64,000 nucleotides of DNA from Hyaloperonospora brassicae (lineage: Eukaryota; Oomycota; Peronosporomycetes; Peronosporales; Peronosporaceae), in assembly GCA_947650285.1 (NCBI GenBank), contig CANTFL010000214.1, positions 27,169 through 91,168 on the forward strand, given 5' to 3'. Shown here one piece after another: positions 44,832-54,323 of this stretch. Made by a program: the position numbers and the translations under genes. The first letter of the stretch is position 1; every line of letters starts with the position of its first letter. Under the pieces are notes generated by a model. It was not told the origin of the DNA and made no database searches. It worked only from the letters and a program-made list of their open reading frames with translations.

Positions 44832-46427
44832 CTACGAGTAAAGCGACGGCAGGTTATACGACGCGTGTCCAGGAATGACTTCCATATTTCTCCCCAAGCG
44901 GTGTGCCTGGATGAATCCCGTCGACCCGGACCCTTCGAGCGACGTGAATGTGACTTCGCCACCGAAATAGCGTGCGAACAGCCTTGCCATAGGCAGTCCG
45001 TAGCCACCGCCACTGTAGTGTTGCCTATAACTGTGATAGTTTTTGAAGTCGATGGGTGGGCACGGAGGACTTGTGGTATAATCGTAGTGCCACAGCTTAT
45101 TCCAACGACTCCGCGGCACACCTCCACCTTCGTCGCTCACTTTGATGGTCAGATCTTCGCTCCCCACGCAAATCACGATCTCCACTGGTGGAAGTTCTCT
45201 TCGAAGCTTGTACTTGCTAACATCTGGAAAAATCTTGACACCCGATACGTCGGCGACCTTGATCGTCAAACAAAAGCACAGTAAACATCCACCACGCATG
45301 TACGATCCAATACACTCTACCGCCAATAACGTACCGACGGCAAGAAAAAGCCCAACGACGGGCTGTATGGGTTCATTGTCTGTTGAAAGCGATTGACGGC
45401 GCCGGGAGCTCTGTGCTTCAATTTTCCGTGATACTCAACTGTTGCACGCATTGCATTCTTCACCAACTCAAAGACCTGCACGCAAAAGAGACCATCGAGT
45501 GAGCAAGCAGAACCGCAGCTGCGTCTCAGAACGAATGACACGCACGGCTTACCATGTGGTGCAGATGCGATCGCACGTACATCAACGGGGTGCTCGCGCT
45601 TTCCGTTGCGTGTATCTCCAGAGGTGGTGTTGCGCCAGAGTACTGTTCACATAGCTTCGCGGCACGGTCACAAGCCTCACGCACGATCTCTTCCACGTTC
45701 ACAAGATGCACACGGCCACCCGGACGCGCAAGCGATTCCACATGTTGACCGATGAGCATGCGAATGCCGATGCGTCCGAGAAAAAACTTGTCCAGTCGGT
45801 CCTTGATGTCCTCTTGGGCACTCTCGATTTGCAACGCACTGTGCCCAAGATCCGTAGCTTTCAGCTGCTGTAGCCCGTAGCATATCAGCGGTACCAAGTT
45901 GGATCCCCCTGCCTTAGCTTGACGTAGCGTCTCGGTAAACTGCTGGTCCTCTGCCTGTTCACATCGATATCATCAACAAAGCGTCAGCAACAAAGTCTCA
46001 TCACCTATACTTCCTTGCCCTCAATGTATTCCTCACAATGGAACTGGGTGGCTTGACAGAACTGAGCCACTGCAGCTCACGACGATAGACATTAATCGCT
46101 TGACGAATTGACGTCGTATCGCTCAACCCGAGCGGCAAGTCTGCCAGCTCCATAATCGCACTGTTCACCCGCATAAAAAGCACACAACAATCAGTCACAC
46201 CCACTGCAAAGTCGTGGCGAATCGTGTGCAATCTGCCACATCTCTCAGCCGATTTGCCGCTCAAAACCACAGTCTCACCGAGCGAATCGCGACTGTAGCT
46301 CCTTGTGCAGGAACTTGGCTGACACGATGCGCAGCTTGGCACATCCATCCGAGAACGAGCGCATCTGCTGCAGCGAAAGTGGCGTGGGCTCTGTGTCTGC
46401 CATTTGGCGCACTTGGTGCATGGGCAT
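44832..46427 (-). CDS. PDK: Pyruvate dehydrogenase kinase family (PDK/BCKDK), five exons
   Basis: Exons on the minus strand are 46427-46279, 46160-46037, 45954-45553, 45475-45335 and 45257-44832, 1242 bases and 413 residues. The N-terminal block reads TPLSLQQMRSFSDGCAKLR and LADLPLGLSDT. The helical domain holds VPLICYGLQQL and FLGRIGIRMLIGQHV. The GHKL ATP site is complete: N-box ELVKNAMRATVEYH, G1 DEGGGVP, and YSGGGYGLPMARLFARYFGG. In this family the kinase phosphorylates E1alpha of pyruvate (or branched-chain) dehydrogenase in the mitochondrial matrix and turns it off. An insertion of about 30 residues after the N-box is unusual, and the acceptor of the last intron (atcaag) is the weakest splice call. 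The N-terminus is short for a mitochondrial presequence. Confidence 0.88.
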
Positions 46428-48366
46428 GGGCTCTTGGCTACACCGTCAACAGCACAAAAGCAAAGATGTCAAACAAGCGAGTGGGTCGACACAGCGCAGC
46501 GGACGGGCGCAATGGAATCGCGGCATGCGGCGGGTAGAATATGAACGTACAGATTGAGGTCGACGCAGTGTGTCTGGACGCAGCGAACACGAGCGAGTGC
46601 CATTGTCACTGGCGGCAAAGTGGCCGTGCGCCGGAACCTGTTCATTGCGTTATGAAGGGAGAGGGCCAATGGAGGTCGACGTTTCAATTGGTCGACCTAT
46701 TGGATCGACCAATTGAAATGGACCGTGCAACGCGCCACAAGAACGTGCTTCATGTCTCTGCTGCAGGCTGATTGCAGGAGCCAGACAAAAAAGATGCGCA
46801 CGAAAGGGGTAGACAAGTCTCTCGTAATCAACTGGACCACATGCTTTCGAAATCCAGTCGAGAGGTTCATGCCACTTCGGTCGCCTTTGAGAAGCTTACG
46901 TGTGCGTGCCGATCGCCATACTAAACAAACTACGACAGCATTGAAAATAAGCTATGAAATGTACGATAGAGCCCCGTGTCGGTTGTAAGACGACCCACCG
47001 TTCCATGTAACGGTCACCTGTCGCTGTCAGGGATCGAAGGAAGGTCAGTAGACTGCATATGTGCCTTTTACGGGAGTGGGATGACACTTTTGTCGAAGGA
47101 GACGCACCCATTTTGCATCCTGAAAGCGCCTGGGGATCTCTTGCTCGACCATGTCGACGCATTGACAACTTCCGAGCTGCTTTAGGCGCTGAAATGGTGT
47201 GCAGTCGCGCCCATAACAAAAAACCATGAAGATTGCGCTTTGGTGCGCTGATGTTTCGAAACACGTCGTGCTCCAGCTTCAGCTTTTTTGCTGACGAGAG
47301 TAGTCGGACAAACAGCAAGAATAAGCAGGTGTTTGATCGACATCAAGATCACATATGGCCTGATGAGATTTCTGAGCGCCTCTTTTCGAAAGCTACTTTT
47401 GCTTTTACCACCATACATCGGTATTTTGCATCCAGTCGATCGATTGCCTTCATGCTATTCGGCTGGACCTGTCCGACAGAGTCGAGAAGCAATATAGCAA
47501 TGGGGTTCGCGTCAGACCGATATGTAGTTGCGTCCCGCAACGAAACGCCCGGTCACTGGATGTCTGCAAAGCAACTATATATATGTATCATCACCAATAA
47601 CTGCTCGACATGAACACGTTTAATTGTCATCCAGGCTGGCATTGCCAACGAAAAACGTGGACTTTTCCAGCTCGTGACGCTGCTAGCGCTCTAGTCGTCA
47701 CAGCTACTACTGCGACACCAGCACAAAACTTATGTTCGTCTCTCGCGGTAGACGAAGTTTGCGACTACAAGGCTGTACAGTCATGCGTATCCAAAGCTTG
47801 CTTCGCCTGCGCGCATAGCACCCGAGCGCAATACTCGTTGTGGAACTATGACAAAGGGAACGAGTAAGCGAAAGACGTCAAAAATCGACTACACAATGGA
47901 CTCATAGTGCGACGAAGCAGTGCGTTACAACGGACCATAACGAGTTGGAAGTCAACAACCTATTCATGAGATGCGAGTGACATTTTTTGAAACAACGACC
48001 ATTTTCATGAGGTGCGAGGAACTTATCCTCAAAGTTTAGCATACGTGCGTGATGATTTTGATGATGTTGTCATACCGATATCCGTTTGACCCGTAGTCAC
48101 TCCACTCGATCCACAACGAATTCAGCTTTGATTCAGATAGTGTTTTGGGGCAACCCTGTTCTACTATAATATTCGCGTTGACATCTAGTTATATATCATA
48201 ATAAAAAGAAAACCGCTATTTAGTCATCAACTTCTTGCTGATTGCCCCTATCGCAGTCCGAACATGTTGCAGGTGCGTTGGAAGATCCTGTGCGGCGCCT
48301 GCAATGTCGGACTTGCTAGCAAACAGGCCACAATGCCCGAACTTGTCGTCCCCAAGCACAAAAAAC
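46428..48366. other. No gene recognised
   Basis: Beyond the kinase start the gene island ends. Frames of 70-140 codons occur on both strands (for example 47318-46896 minus and 47233-47613 plus), but none resembles a known protein and they overlap one another. A plus-strand frame at 47610-47867 has seven cysteines but no signal peptide. Confidence 0.45.
46682..46718. repeat. Short inverted repeat
   Basis: tttcaattggtcga and its complement tcgaccaattgaaa flank a 9-base loop. Purpose unknown. Confidence 0.7.
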
Positions 48367-48428
48367 AGCTACTCCAACACCAGCAGCACCAACATCAGCA
48401 ATCACAGCACCAGCAGCAACAACAGTAG
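48367..48428. repeat. CAGCAC/CAACA-type microsatellite
   Basis: Interrupted caccagcagcaccaacatc and cagcagcaacaacag repeats lie here. It is similar in kind to the CTG/TTG tract at 26225-26500, in the opposite strand sense. Confidence 0.75.
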
Positions 48429-48679
48429 ATTCAGAAGCACTGGAGAGTAAAATTTAAATATGTTGAAACAGCAACACGGTCTACGTAATAAAGTACCCAC
48501 ATTGTCCATGGTGACAATACGTGGCTGTCTTCCGCTCCATTATTCATGGAATTATGTTTGTTTTGTTTGTCAGCAACGCTATTTAGTTCACAAGATATAA
48601 TGAATACAGTGGCATTTGAGCTGCGTTGCTGCTACACCTCCGCCTTCTTCTTTTCGTGCCAAGCACCTTGTTCATAGCT
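48429..48679. other. No gene recognised
   Basis: AT-rich sequence without features. Confidence 0.3.
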
Positions 48680-49043
48680 CATATAAACAAAAAACAGAAA
48701 CATGTAACATTGGCGTCCCGCTCAGCAAAATATCCACATCGTCACTTGCGACCTGCAGTGGGTCGCGCGTCTCCTGCATTGTGGTGAAAAAGCGCGCAAT
48801 TGATTCAAACAACTTTCTTGGGCCAACGTGATGAGCACCAACTGGTCCGTGTGGCCCTGTTTAGACCTGACCATAATCTGCAATATTTAGTACGCACTGT
48901 TAGTGGCTTCTCATCAATGTTCTGTTGCAGCAGTAGCCTCCAATTCTTTACATAAAATTTACCTTTAAAATGCGACATACGATATTCATGGGAATTCCCT
49001 CAGATGCCAGCAGCCACTGAAACTCGTCCGTGATCATAAGCAT
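48680..49043 (-). pseudogene. Spliced gene remnant, possibly Rogdi-like
   Basis: On the minus strand an ATG at 49043 (or 49037) opens MITDEFQWLLASEGIPMNIV to a canonical AAG|GTAAAT donor at 48963/48962. An acceptor (attgcag) ends at 48878, and exon 2 reads IMVRSKQGHTDQLVLIT. A different frame then reads VGPRKLFESIARFFTTMQET and on to DDVDILLSGTPMLH. The (D/E)EFxWLL start recalls the Rogdi leucine-zipper family, which begins EEFRWLL and later has a helical segment. The frame break and short length suggest internal deletion. The assignment is tentative; the codon-like quality and splice signals are better supported than the name. Confidence 0.3.
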
Positions 49044-49589
49044 ACACGCTACCAAAGCATCAAAAACCACACAAAATCAAATCGATTAGTCACCGGTATC
49101 ACAAGCTTGTAGGACGTCCTAGCAGCAACAACATGGCGATCGAAGCTCAACACTATGTCGATCAACTTCATTCACGAAGCGCAAAGGTCTCTTCGTGACG
49201 TATAAAGTTCATTAAAGAAATGTCAATAAGATGTTCCCATTTTACACTTTGACCAATCGGATTTCGAAAAATTTAGGACTACGGGGCAAGTAGCAATAGG
49301 ATGATGGCTAGATAGCGGTTACTTATAAACATTATATGACCATTCATGTCTGACAATATTTCCATCTAAGGGTCGAATAAATGAGAAAATATCTATCGGA
49401 GATAGTATGCGGTAGAAACACAGGGACAATGCTCATTCGATGAAATACGCCATCTTTTCAGCCAACAGGACGACCAGTCAATGCTAAATGTGCGTTTGTG
49501 ATGTAGTAGTTAGTCAAAACTGTTCACTCACAGTCTTAACGTACAAACAACAATGTACGAGTGAAGCCGGCGACACGGGCTCGTACGTT
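49044..49589. other. No gene recognised
   Basis: AT-rich stretch. Nothing supported. Confidence 0.3.
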
Positions 49590-50130
49590 GGGAAAAATTC
49601 CTACGCGGTTTGCCTTTTCGGGTTCAGCTGTGGCTTTCGCCCAGCAGATTACTTACGATCAATCCCCCCAGAAGCCTGCCTAAGCTTACCATCCTCTAAA
49701 CCTCTCTCTTCCTGTGGCTTCACATCAATGGGTGGAAGCCGACGCAGTACGTACTTTTATAGATCACCAGGCGCAGTGTACGCCGACTCGAATAATTACG
49801 GTGCCTCGTCTGGGACCCACCGTCTCTTCATTCGGAAAAGTCTTTGAAAAACGGGGACTTCCTCAATACTTCTCCGGCTCGTCGTTGACGAGACTCAAAA
49901 TGGTCACTTTTCTGGGTTTTGCCGATCGTCGTCGACGAGACTCCTTCTTTCGATGGTAGCGAGCACTGCCCGGCCCGGGACTTCCCAAGCTCTTCGCTCT
50001 ACCAGTCGATACCCCTACAGGCTATGCCTCGCTAGGTTCGACGGCATGCATAATATAGCCCATATAGAGAATTACTTCAAGTGTACGCATGTCTTAAACT
50101 TCAAAAATTCTGTACTGCATTATTTTATCT
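49590..50130. repeat. Dispersed retroelement block related to 21837-22450
   Basis: It shares the ordered words ttcgggttcag, cttcacatcaa, agatcaccaggcgcagt, ctatgcctcgc, gttcgacggca and gtgtacgcatg with the block at 21837-22450. Overall similarity is patchy, so the two copies are old. The frame at 49714-49959 is open but was not recognised. Confidence 0.45.
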
Positions 50131-50249
50131 CTTTTACGATATCGCAGAGCCAGTTTGAATGGCTCTGTGTCCTTCCCTAGTTCTTATACAAATAAAGTGA
50201 TGAATTTGTCTTTCGATCTTCTCGCATTCTGCACTGTAAACAGAGCCCG

Positions 50250-50415
50250 CCTACACTTGATTCGTCGACGCTTGAGTCGCCTATACTCAGGTAGCCGACG
50301 CTTGGGTCATAGATACTGAGCTTGCTGACACTTGAGTCGCTGACACTTGAGTTGCCGACACGTAGTCACTGACACTTGAGTCGCCGACACATAGTCGCTG
50401 ATATTTGCATCACCG
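50250..50415. repeat. Minisatellite with ctgacacttgagtcgc-type units
   Basis: About eight to ten units of 16-19 bases vary around gacacttgagtcgc (for example at 50328, 50344, 50377). The array is degenerate. Confidence 0.75.
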
Positions 50416-52195
50416 GAACTCGGTTTGTCGACACCGCTTCGCTTAACCCCACGCTGGTATTGAGATGTTTTAATTTTCTATACCACAACTTCCCCAGTCG
50501 CGATACGAACCTAACAAGCGATTTCCTCGACCATTCTCTTCGTCGCCACTTTAATTCGTCATTCCGGAACGTTATCGATGTACCATGGTATATGCCGCCA
50601 TGATGCTGCTCTCCTTACTTATCGTTGCGGCTGGTATCTTGTACTCTGCTCGATGTATTGTTCTCTGTTGTATTTTCCAGTCTATCGACGACCTTCCATC
50701 GACGACTCACGAGACACGGCTTTGATCTGATCCACCGTCATCATCCACGCTTTCTTCTTCCACGTCGTCACTAGTCGAAAGGACAACTCGTGGCCTTAAA
50801 ACCATCTTCATCATCGACAACGTCCGTAGATATGTAATTGGGATCGGACGGTGCGCTGTAAACTTTGTCGTGAAAGCATTCAGTGATTCTTCTGTGCCTG
50901 GCATCGTCCCTACCGACCCTTTCCAGGACGTGTCTTTCATTGACCAAGGATATGGGTCATCGCTGGATACGCTGGATCTTCGTCGACTCATATCGAGCAT
51001 CGACGATCGCATGCAGCGTTGCGAAGTTTAATTCATCCGGGTGATCGTGAACTTGATGGAATCTCCTCGCCCACTTTATCCGTCGTTGAGGCAATTCTTT
51101 GTTCGATTTCGCATGCTGAATAATTTAAACGATTTGATGACCGCTAATGTTGCTCCTGTCGTCGACCAATCCGCGGATATCGTGGCCTTGTGCGTGTATC
51201 TTTCTCAGTCCCACCGAGAGAATGCTTCCCATCTTCGGTGAATGCAAGCTATCGTTTCGGACTCGGTGGACTTGCAGCACCGCTTGTCCACGACTGAGAA
51301 GGATTCTCAGGCCTAGAAGATTGCCGCTATCACGAAAACCAAGATTATCGACTCGATGCACAATTCGATGTACTCGCTTCAGCTCTTCCGCGCGTCAGAC
51401 GGCTAAGCATCGGGACACTCGTCTATCTTCGGCCTAGATTTTGATTGCTGAGCTGCCGCTGGCATATCGGCCCGTGATAGCATGAGCAATCAACTCACAC
51501 GAGACCTCGCCGATGCTTAAGCTCGTCACACCACTTTTCAAAAATGTGTTGTAGCTGGTTACTTCTGGCATCTCCAAGAATCTATGATGGCCTTGTGCAA
51601 CGGGGATAAGCATGCGCTGCTTTGGGTTATGCAAATCACCTTCAGTAGTCATCATCAGATCATTCGACAGCCAAAAGCTCTGTTACGTCGTGGAAATATC
51701 CAGTGTTCGCTAGATCCGAACCTTGAAGTGGCTGCAGCGGTGGTGTGAACGTTCCTAAATTGAAATCTCGGAATATGGACGTCAACTCGCGGTTGTGTCG
51801 GCTTTTCGCTACTCGGTTCTATGACGTCAGTTCATTCTATATGTCGGCAATATATTAGAACATATTTATGCGGCTCAATCCTTAGTCTGCTGCTACCATC
51901 ACGCCAACTTTGGTTCGGGAGAACCTGATGGATCCGCCTCATCGTGTAACACCCTTGATGTCTTTGCGACGCTCAGATTACAAGTCTGGTCGACGGCCTT
52001 TGTCGTTCTCATCTTCATTCGTGGACTTCCTGTATTCCACTTCTTTGTCGTCGCCTGATGTGACTGTCAGCGTGGCGTCTTCGTCGACGGTATCTTATTT
52101 CAATTCTCTGGTGGGACGATCGACTGCGTTCAATTGTGCGTCGAATTCCAGTAAGTCCGTATCCAGATCCGTCTTCTCGGTTGGGTTTGTCATCT
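50416..52195. other. No gene recognised; C/T-rich plus strand
   Basis: Short frames on both strands (for example 51012-50707 minus, 101 residues with SDDPYPWSMKDTSWKG) were not recognised. Given the neighbouring Gypsy pieces it may be decayed retroelement sequence. Confidence 0.35.
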
Positions 52196-52244
52196 CATTA
52201 CAACCCGCCGACACCGGCCGGGTCGGTGTCGGCGGGTTGTAATG
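52196..52244. repeat. Perfect 21-bp GC-rich hairpin
   Basis: Arms 52196-52216 and 52224-52244 are exact complements (starting cattacaacccgccgacac) around the loop gccgggt. The stem is much more GC-rich than its surroundings. Confidence 0.9.
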
Positions 52245-52469
52245 CATTGTCGCACCATTTGACGTCTATTCTATCCGTTGTATCGTTAAATTATGGGAAT
52301 GGTTCTCCGTCTCTGACTGAGCAACATTCCACGGTTGCATCAATCTTATGGTATAATGATGATACTATCATTTGCACTCATCCTTCGAGTGAATATGAAG
52401 ATTTGCTGACACTAAGCACCGCATGTCACTTTTCCCTTCTTTCATTGCGATAATGATTGATTTTTCACG

Positions 52470-53125
52470 GTACTGTCTCGTGATACTTGTGCAAGTAAGC
52501 CGCTAAGCTAAGGATCTTGCGAATCTTCTAAGTATTGAGAGGCACCGGGTAGTTGATTGCCACCGTGATTGTATCAAGATCAAGGTGTACGCGCTTTTCA
52601 CCGACAATGCACATAAGAAGTGATATTTTGCTACGTACGTACACGCTGTTCTTAATTTGTAGTACAGCTTGCACCTGCGCATAAGTGCAACAAGCTTGGA
52701 TCGTTAATACGATATACTACTATATCCTTCTTATAGTCCATTTTTTGGCTATGAATGGACGCATCACCAAAGCAGCTCGGTGCCGAGTCTCTCCCCAATA
52801 TTAACAGATATGTAACACATCGATTGTATGTGACACGAGCCTTCTAAAGACCTTGTGGCATCATAATCCTCATCCAGAATACACCACCGGAGGGTGGTCA
52901 CTACTTTGTATAGAATGTCCCTATCCAATACGTACTTGACTAAAGCAATTTGTCATATCTATGGACGAAAGTAAAGTACGTTATGAAAAGAATATAACTT
53001 GCCTAAAAGCATCCTTAACAAGTAACATCGGTCGAGCCGGTACGGTGGCACCGTTAAACTTACATAGGCGTACAAAAGTTGCTGTTATTCGCACACAGAA
53101 TGATAGATAGCTGTTCCTGAAGGTA
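52470..53125 (-). pseudogene. Old Gypsy reverse-transcriptase fragment
   Basis: Minus-strand frames broken by stops read FNGATVPARPMLLVKDAF, TLLSSIDMTNCFSQVRIG, then LMCIVGEKRVHLDLDTI, VAINYPVPLNT and LSLAAYLHKYHETVP. These follow the order of Ty3/Gypsy RT: LNxATVPAQxPxPxKD, IFSSxDLMxxFYQ, LGxxVGxxGVRxDPxKI, AIxxWPxPxxxxxLRxFLGLAxYxxKY. It overlaps in content with the younger fragment immediately upstream (53147-53575). Confidence 0.7.
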
Positions 53126-53146
53126 TTACTCTCACATGGCTCGATA

Positions 53147-53575
53147 CTAATAAAAATGGAAAAAAAACCTTGTCCATCGCAATATATGGTATAGGTTCAA
53201 GAATCCCCCCAACATATTCTTGTGATCACGGACCAAACACTCAAGTTGGTCCTTCAGCAACGCAGTCTCGAGACGAGTCGCCTCTATCCCGTCGCGCAAA
53301 TGGCTCCTCTCGCATTCTTTATCAACATATGGCATCACTAGCCACTGCCACAGCATACCGCTGGGGGTGCTCACTGCCGTGTACGGGGTGTCCCGTTCAC
53401 GCATGAGGATCTCATAGAATTCATCCATCAGATCCATGGACGAGAAGATGGTTTTCTTTGACATACCATCTATGATAACGTCCTTCCTCGGTATCGGCGT
53501 CTGAGCCGGTACCGTTGCAGCATTCAACTTGTTGAACGCGTGCACTATCCGCCACCCTCCTGTGGCCTTTCGCAC
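53147..53575 (-). pseudogene. Younger Gypsy reverse-transcriptase fragment
   Basis: The open frame reads RKATGGWRIVHAFNKLNAAT, VPAQTPIPRKDVIIDGM, IFSSMDLMDEFYEI and TPSGMLWQWLVMP, the first half of a Gypsy RT. After WLVMP the expected GLxNAPATF block is absent and the frame continues with unrelated residues, so it is truncated. Only about 80 bases separate its start from the LTR; gag and protease are deleted. Confidence 0.8.
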
Positions 53576-53666
53576 ACAGAAGGCCGGAGAGTACTAGTTG
53601 ACCAGTACGGAGCTCACTTTCACTGACAACAGTGATAGTAAGTGCCCTACTAAGTGTTGCTACCAG

Positions 53667-54010
53667 CACAGAGGAAGGAAAGGAGACTGAGTGAACACTC
53701 TAGTCTCTGGTAAAAGTAAAACTGTTATTTAATATAATTCAGTCCTATCAATCTTATGTCTCTGTTTATCCTGACTTAATTTTATTAATCTGACTAAAAG
53801 TATGATGACGTCTACTCACCACCCATTGCGCGCGTCTAGCAGCGATTGGTGGGTTGATTTCATCACGATATCAACCAATGAGTAGACCCTTCGGTCATCT
53901 TTAACAATATCACAGAGCATATTATATTGTTGAAAGAATATTCAACGTAATATTCTTTATTGTCATTTTAGCCGTAATGACAATATCATGTAACGGGTTA
54001 CCCCGTTACA
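53667..54010 (-). repeat. Gypsy LTR, minus orientation
   Basis: It is related to the LTR at 63399-63791. On the minus strand it opens TGTAACGGGGTAACCCGTTA and shares gcgcgcaatgg, cctgacttaa and the nested aatattcNNNNNgaatatt palindromes. The next bases (minus) read ctggtagca, the same primer-binding-like word as at 63793. The right terminal repeat is lost. Confidence 0.8.
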
Positions 54011-54085
54011 CGCGCAATGGATGGTCAATAGACGTCATCATACGTTTAGTTAGATTTATGTAATTAAGTCAGGATAAACAGAGAC
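54011..54085 (+). repeat. Partial Gypsy LTR in inverse orientation
   Basis: The bases cgcgcaatggatggtcaata ... ggataaacagagac repeat 53758-53834 in opposite orientation, so two LTR pieces lie head to head around the terminal gtaacgggttaccccgttac. Confidence 0.75.
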
Positions 54086-54146
54086 AAAAGGTTAAGGTCA
54101 GATTCTTTCTGAACTGCTACAGAATAAATCTGACCTTAACCTTTTG
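54085..54146. repeat. Perfect 20-bp hairpin
   Basis: Arms 54085-54104 (caaaaggttaaggtcagatt) and 54127-54146 are exact complements around a 22-base loop. It abuts the partial LTR. Confidence 0.9.
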
Positions 54147-54149
54147 GAT

Positions 54150-54323
54150 AATACGTGTTGACTTGACAGATGGAACGAGGGGATCCGGTCATTATGTGGG
54201 CTTATCCAGATGTTGTGGTGATGCGACTAGGAGCTACGGAAGCCATGTGGGACCATTGGCGGAGATGGGCAGATAATGGAATGCCGTGTGCGGCTTGGCC
54301 TGGTCAAGTTCTAGTGCTGTAAA
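54150..54323 (+). repeat. Copia LTR-like fragment
   Basis: It begins gtgttgacttgacagatgg and ends ggtcaagttctag, with catgtgggaccattgg inside, resembling the pieces at 23480-23653 and 25341-25538. Confidence 0.4.

Noticed and set aside
47610..47867. Small cysteine-rich plus-strand frame as a possible effector
   Set aside because: No signal peptide and no family resemblance; cysteine spacing alone is not enough.
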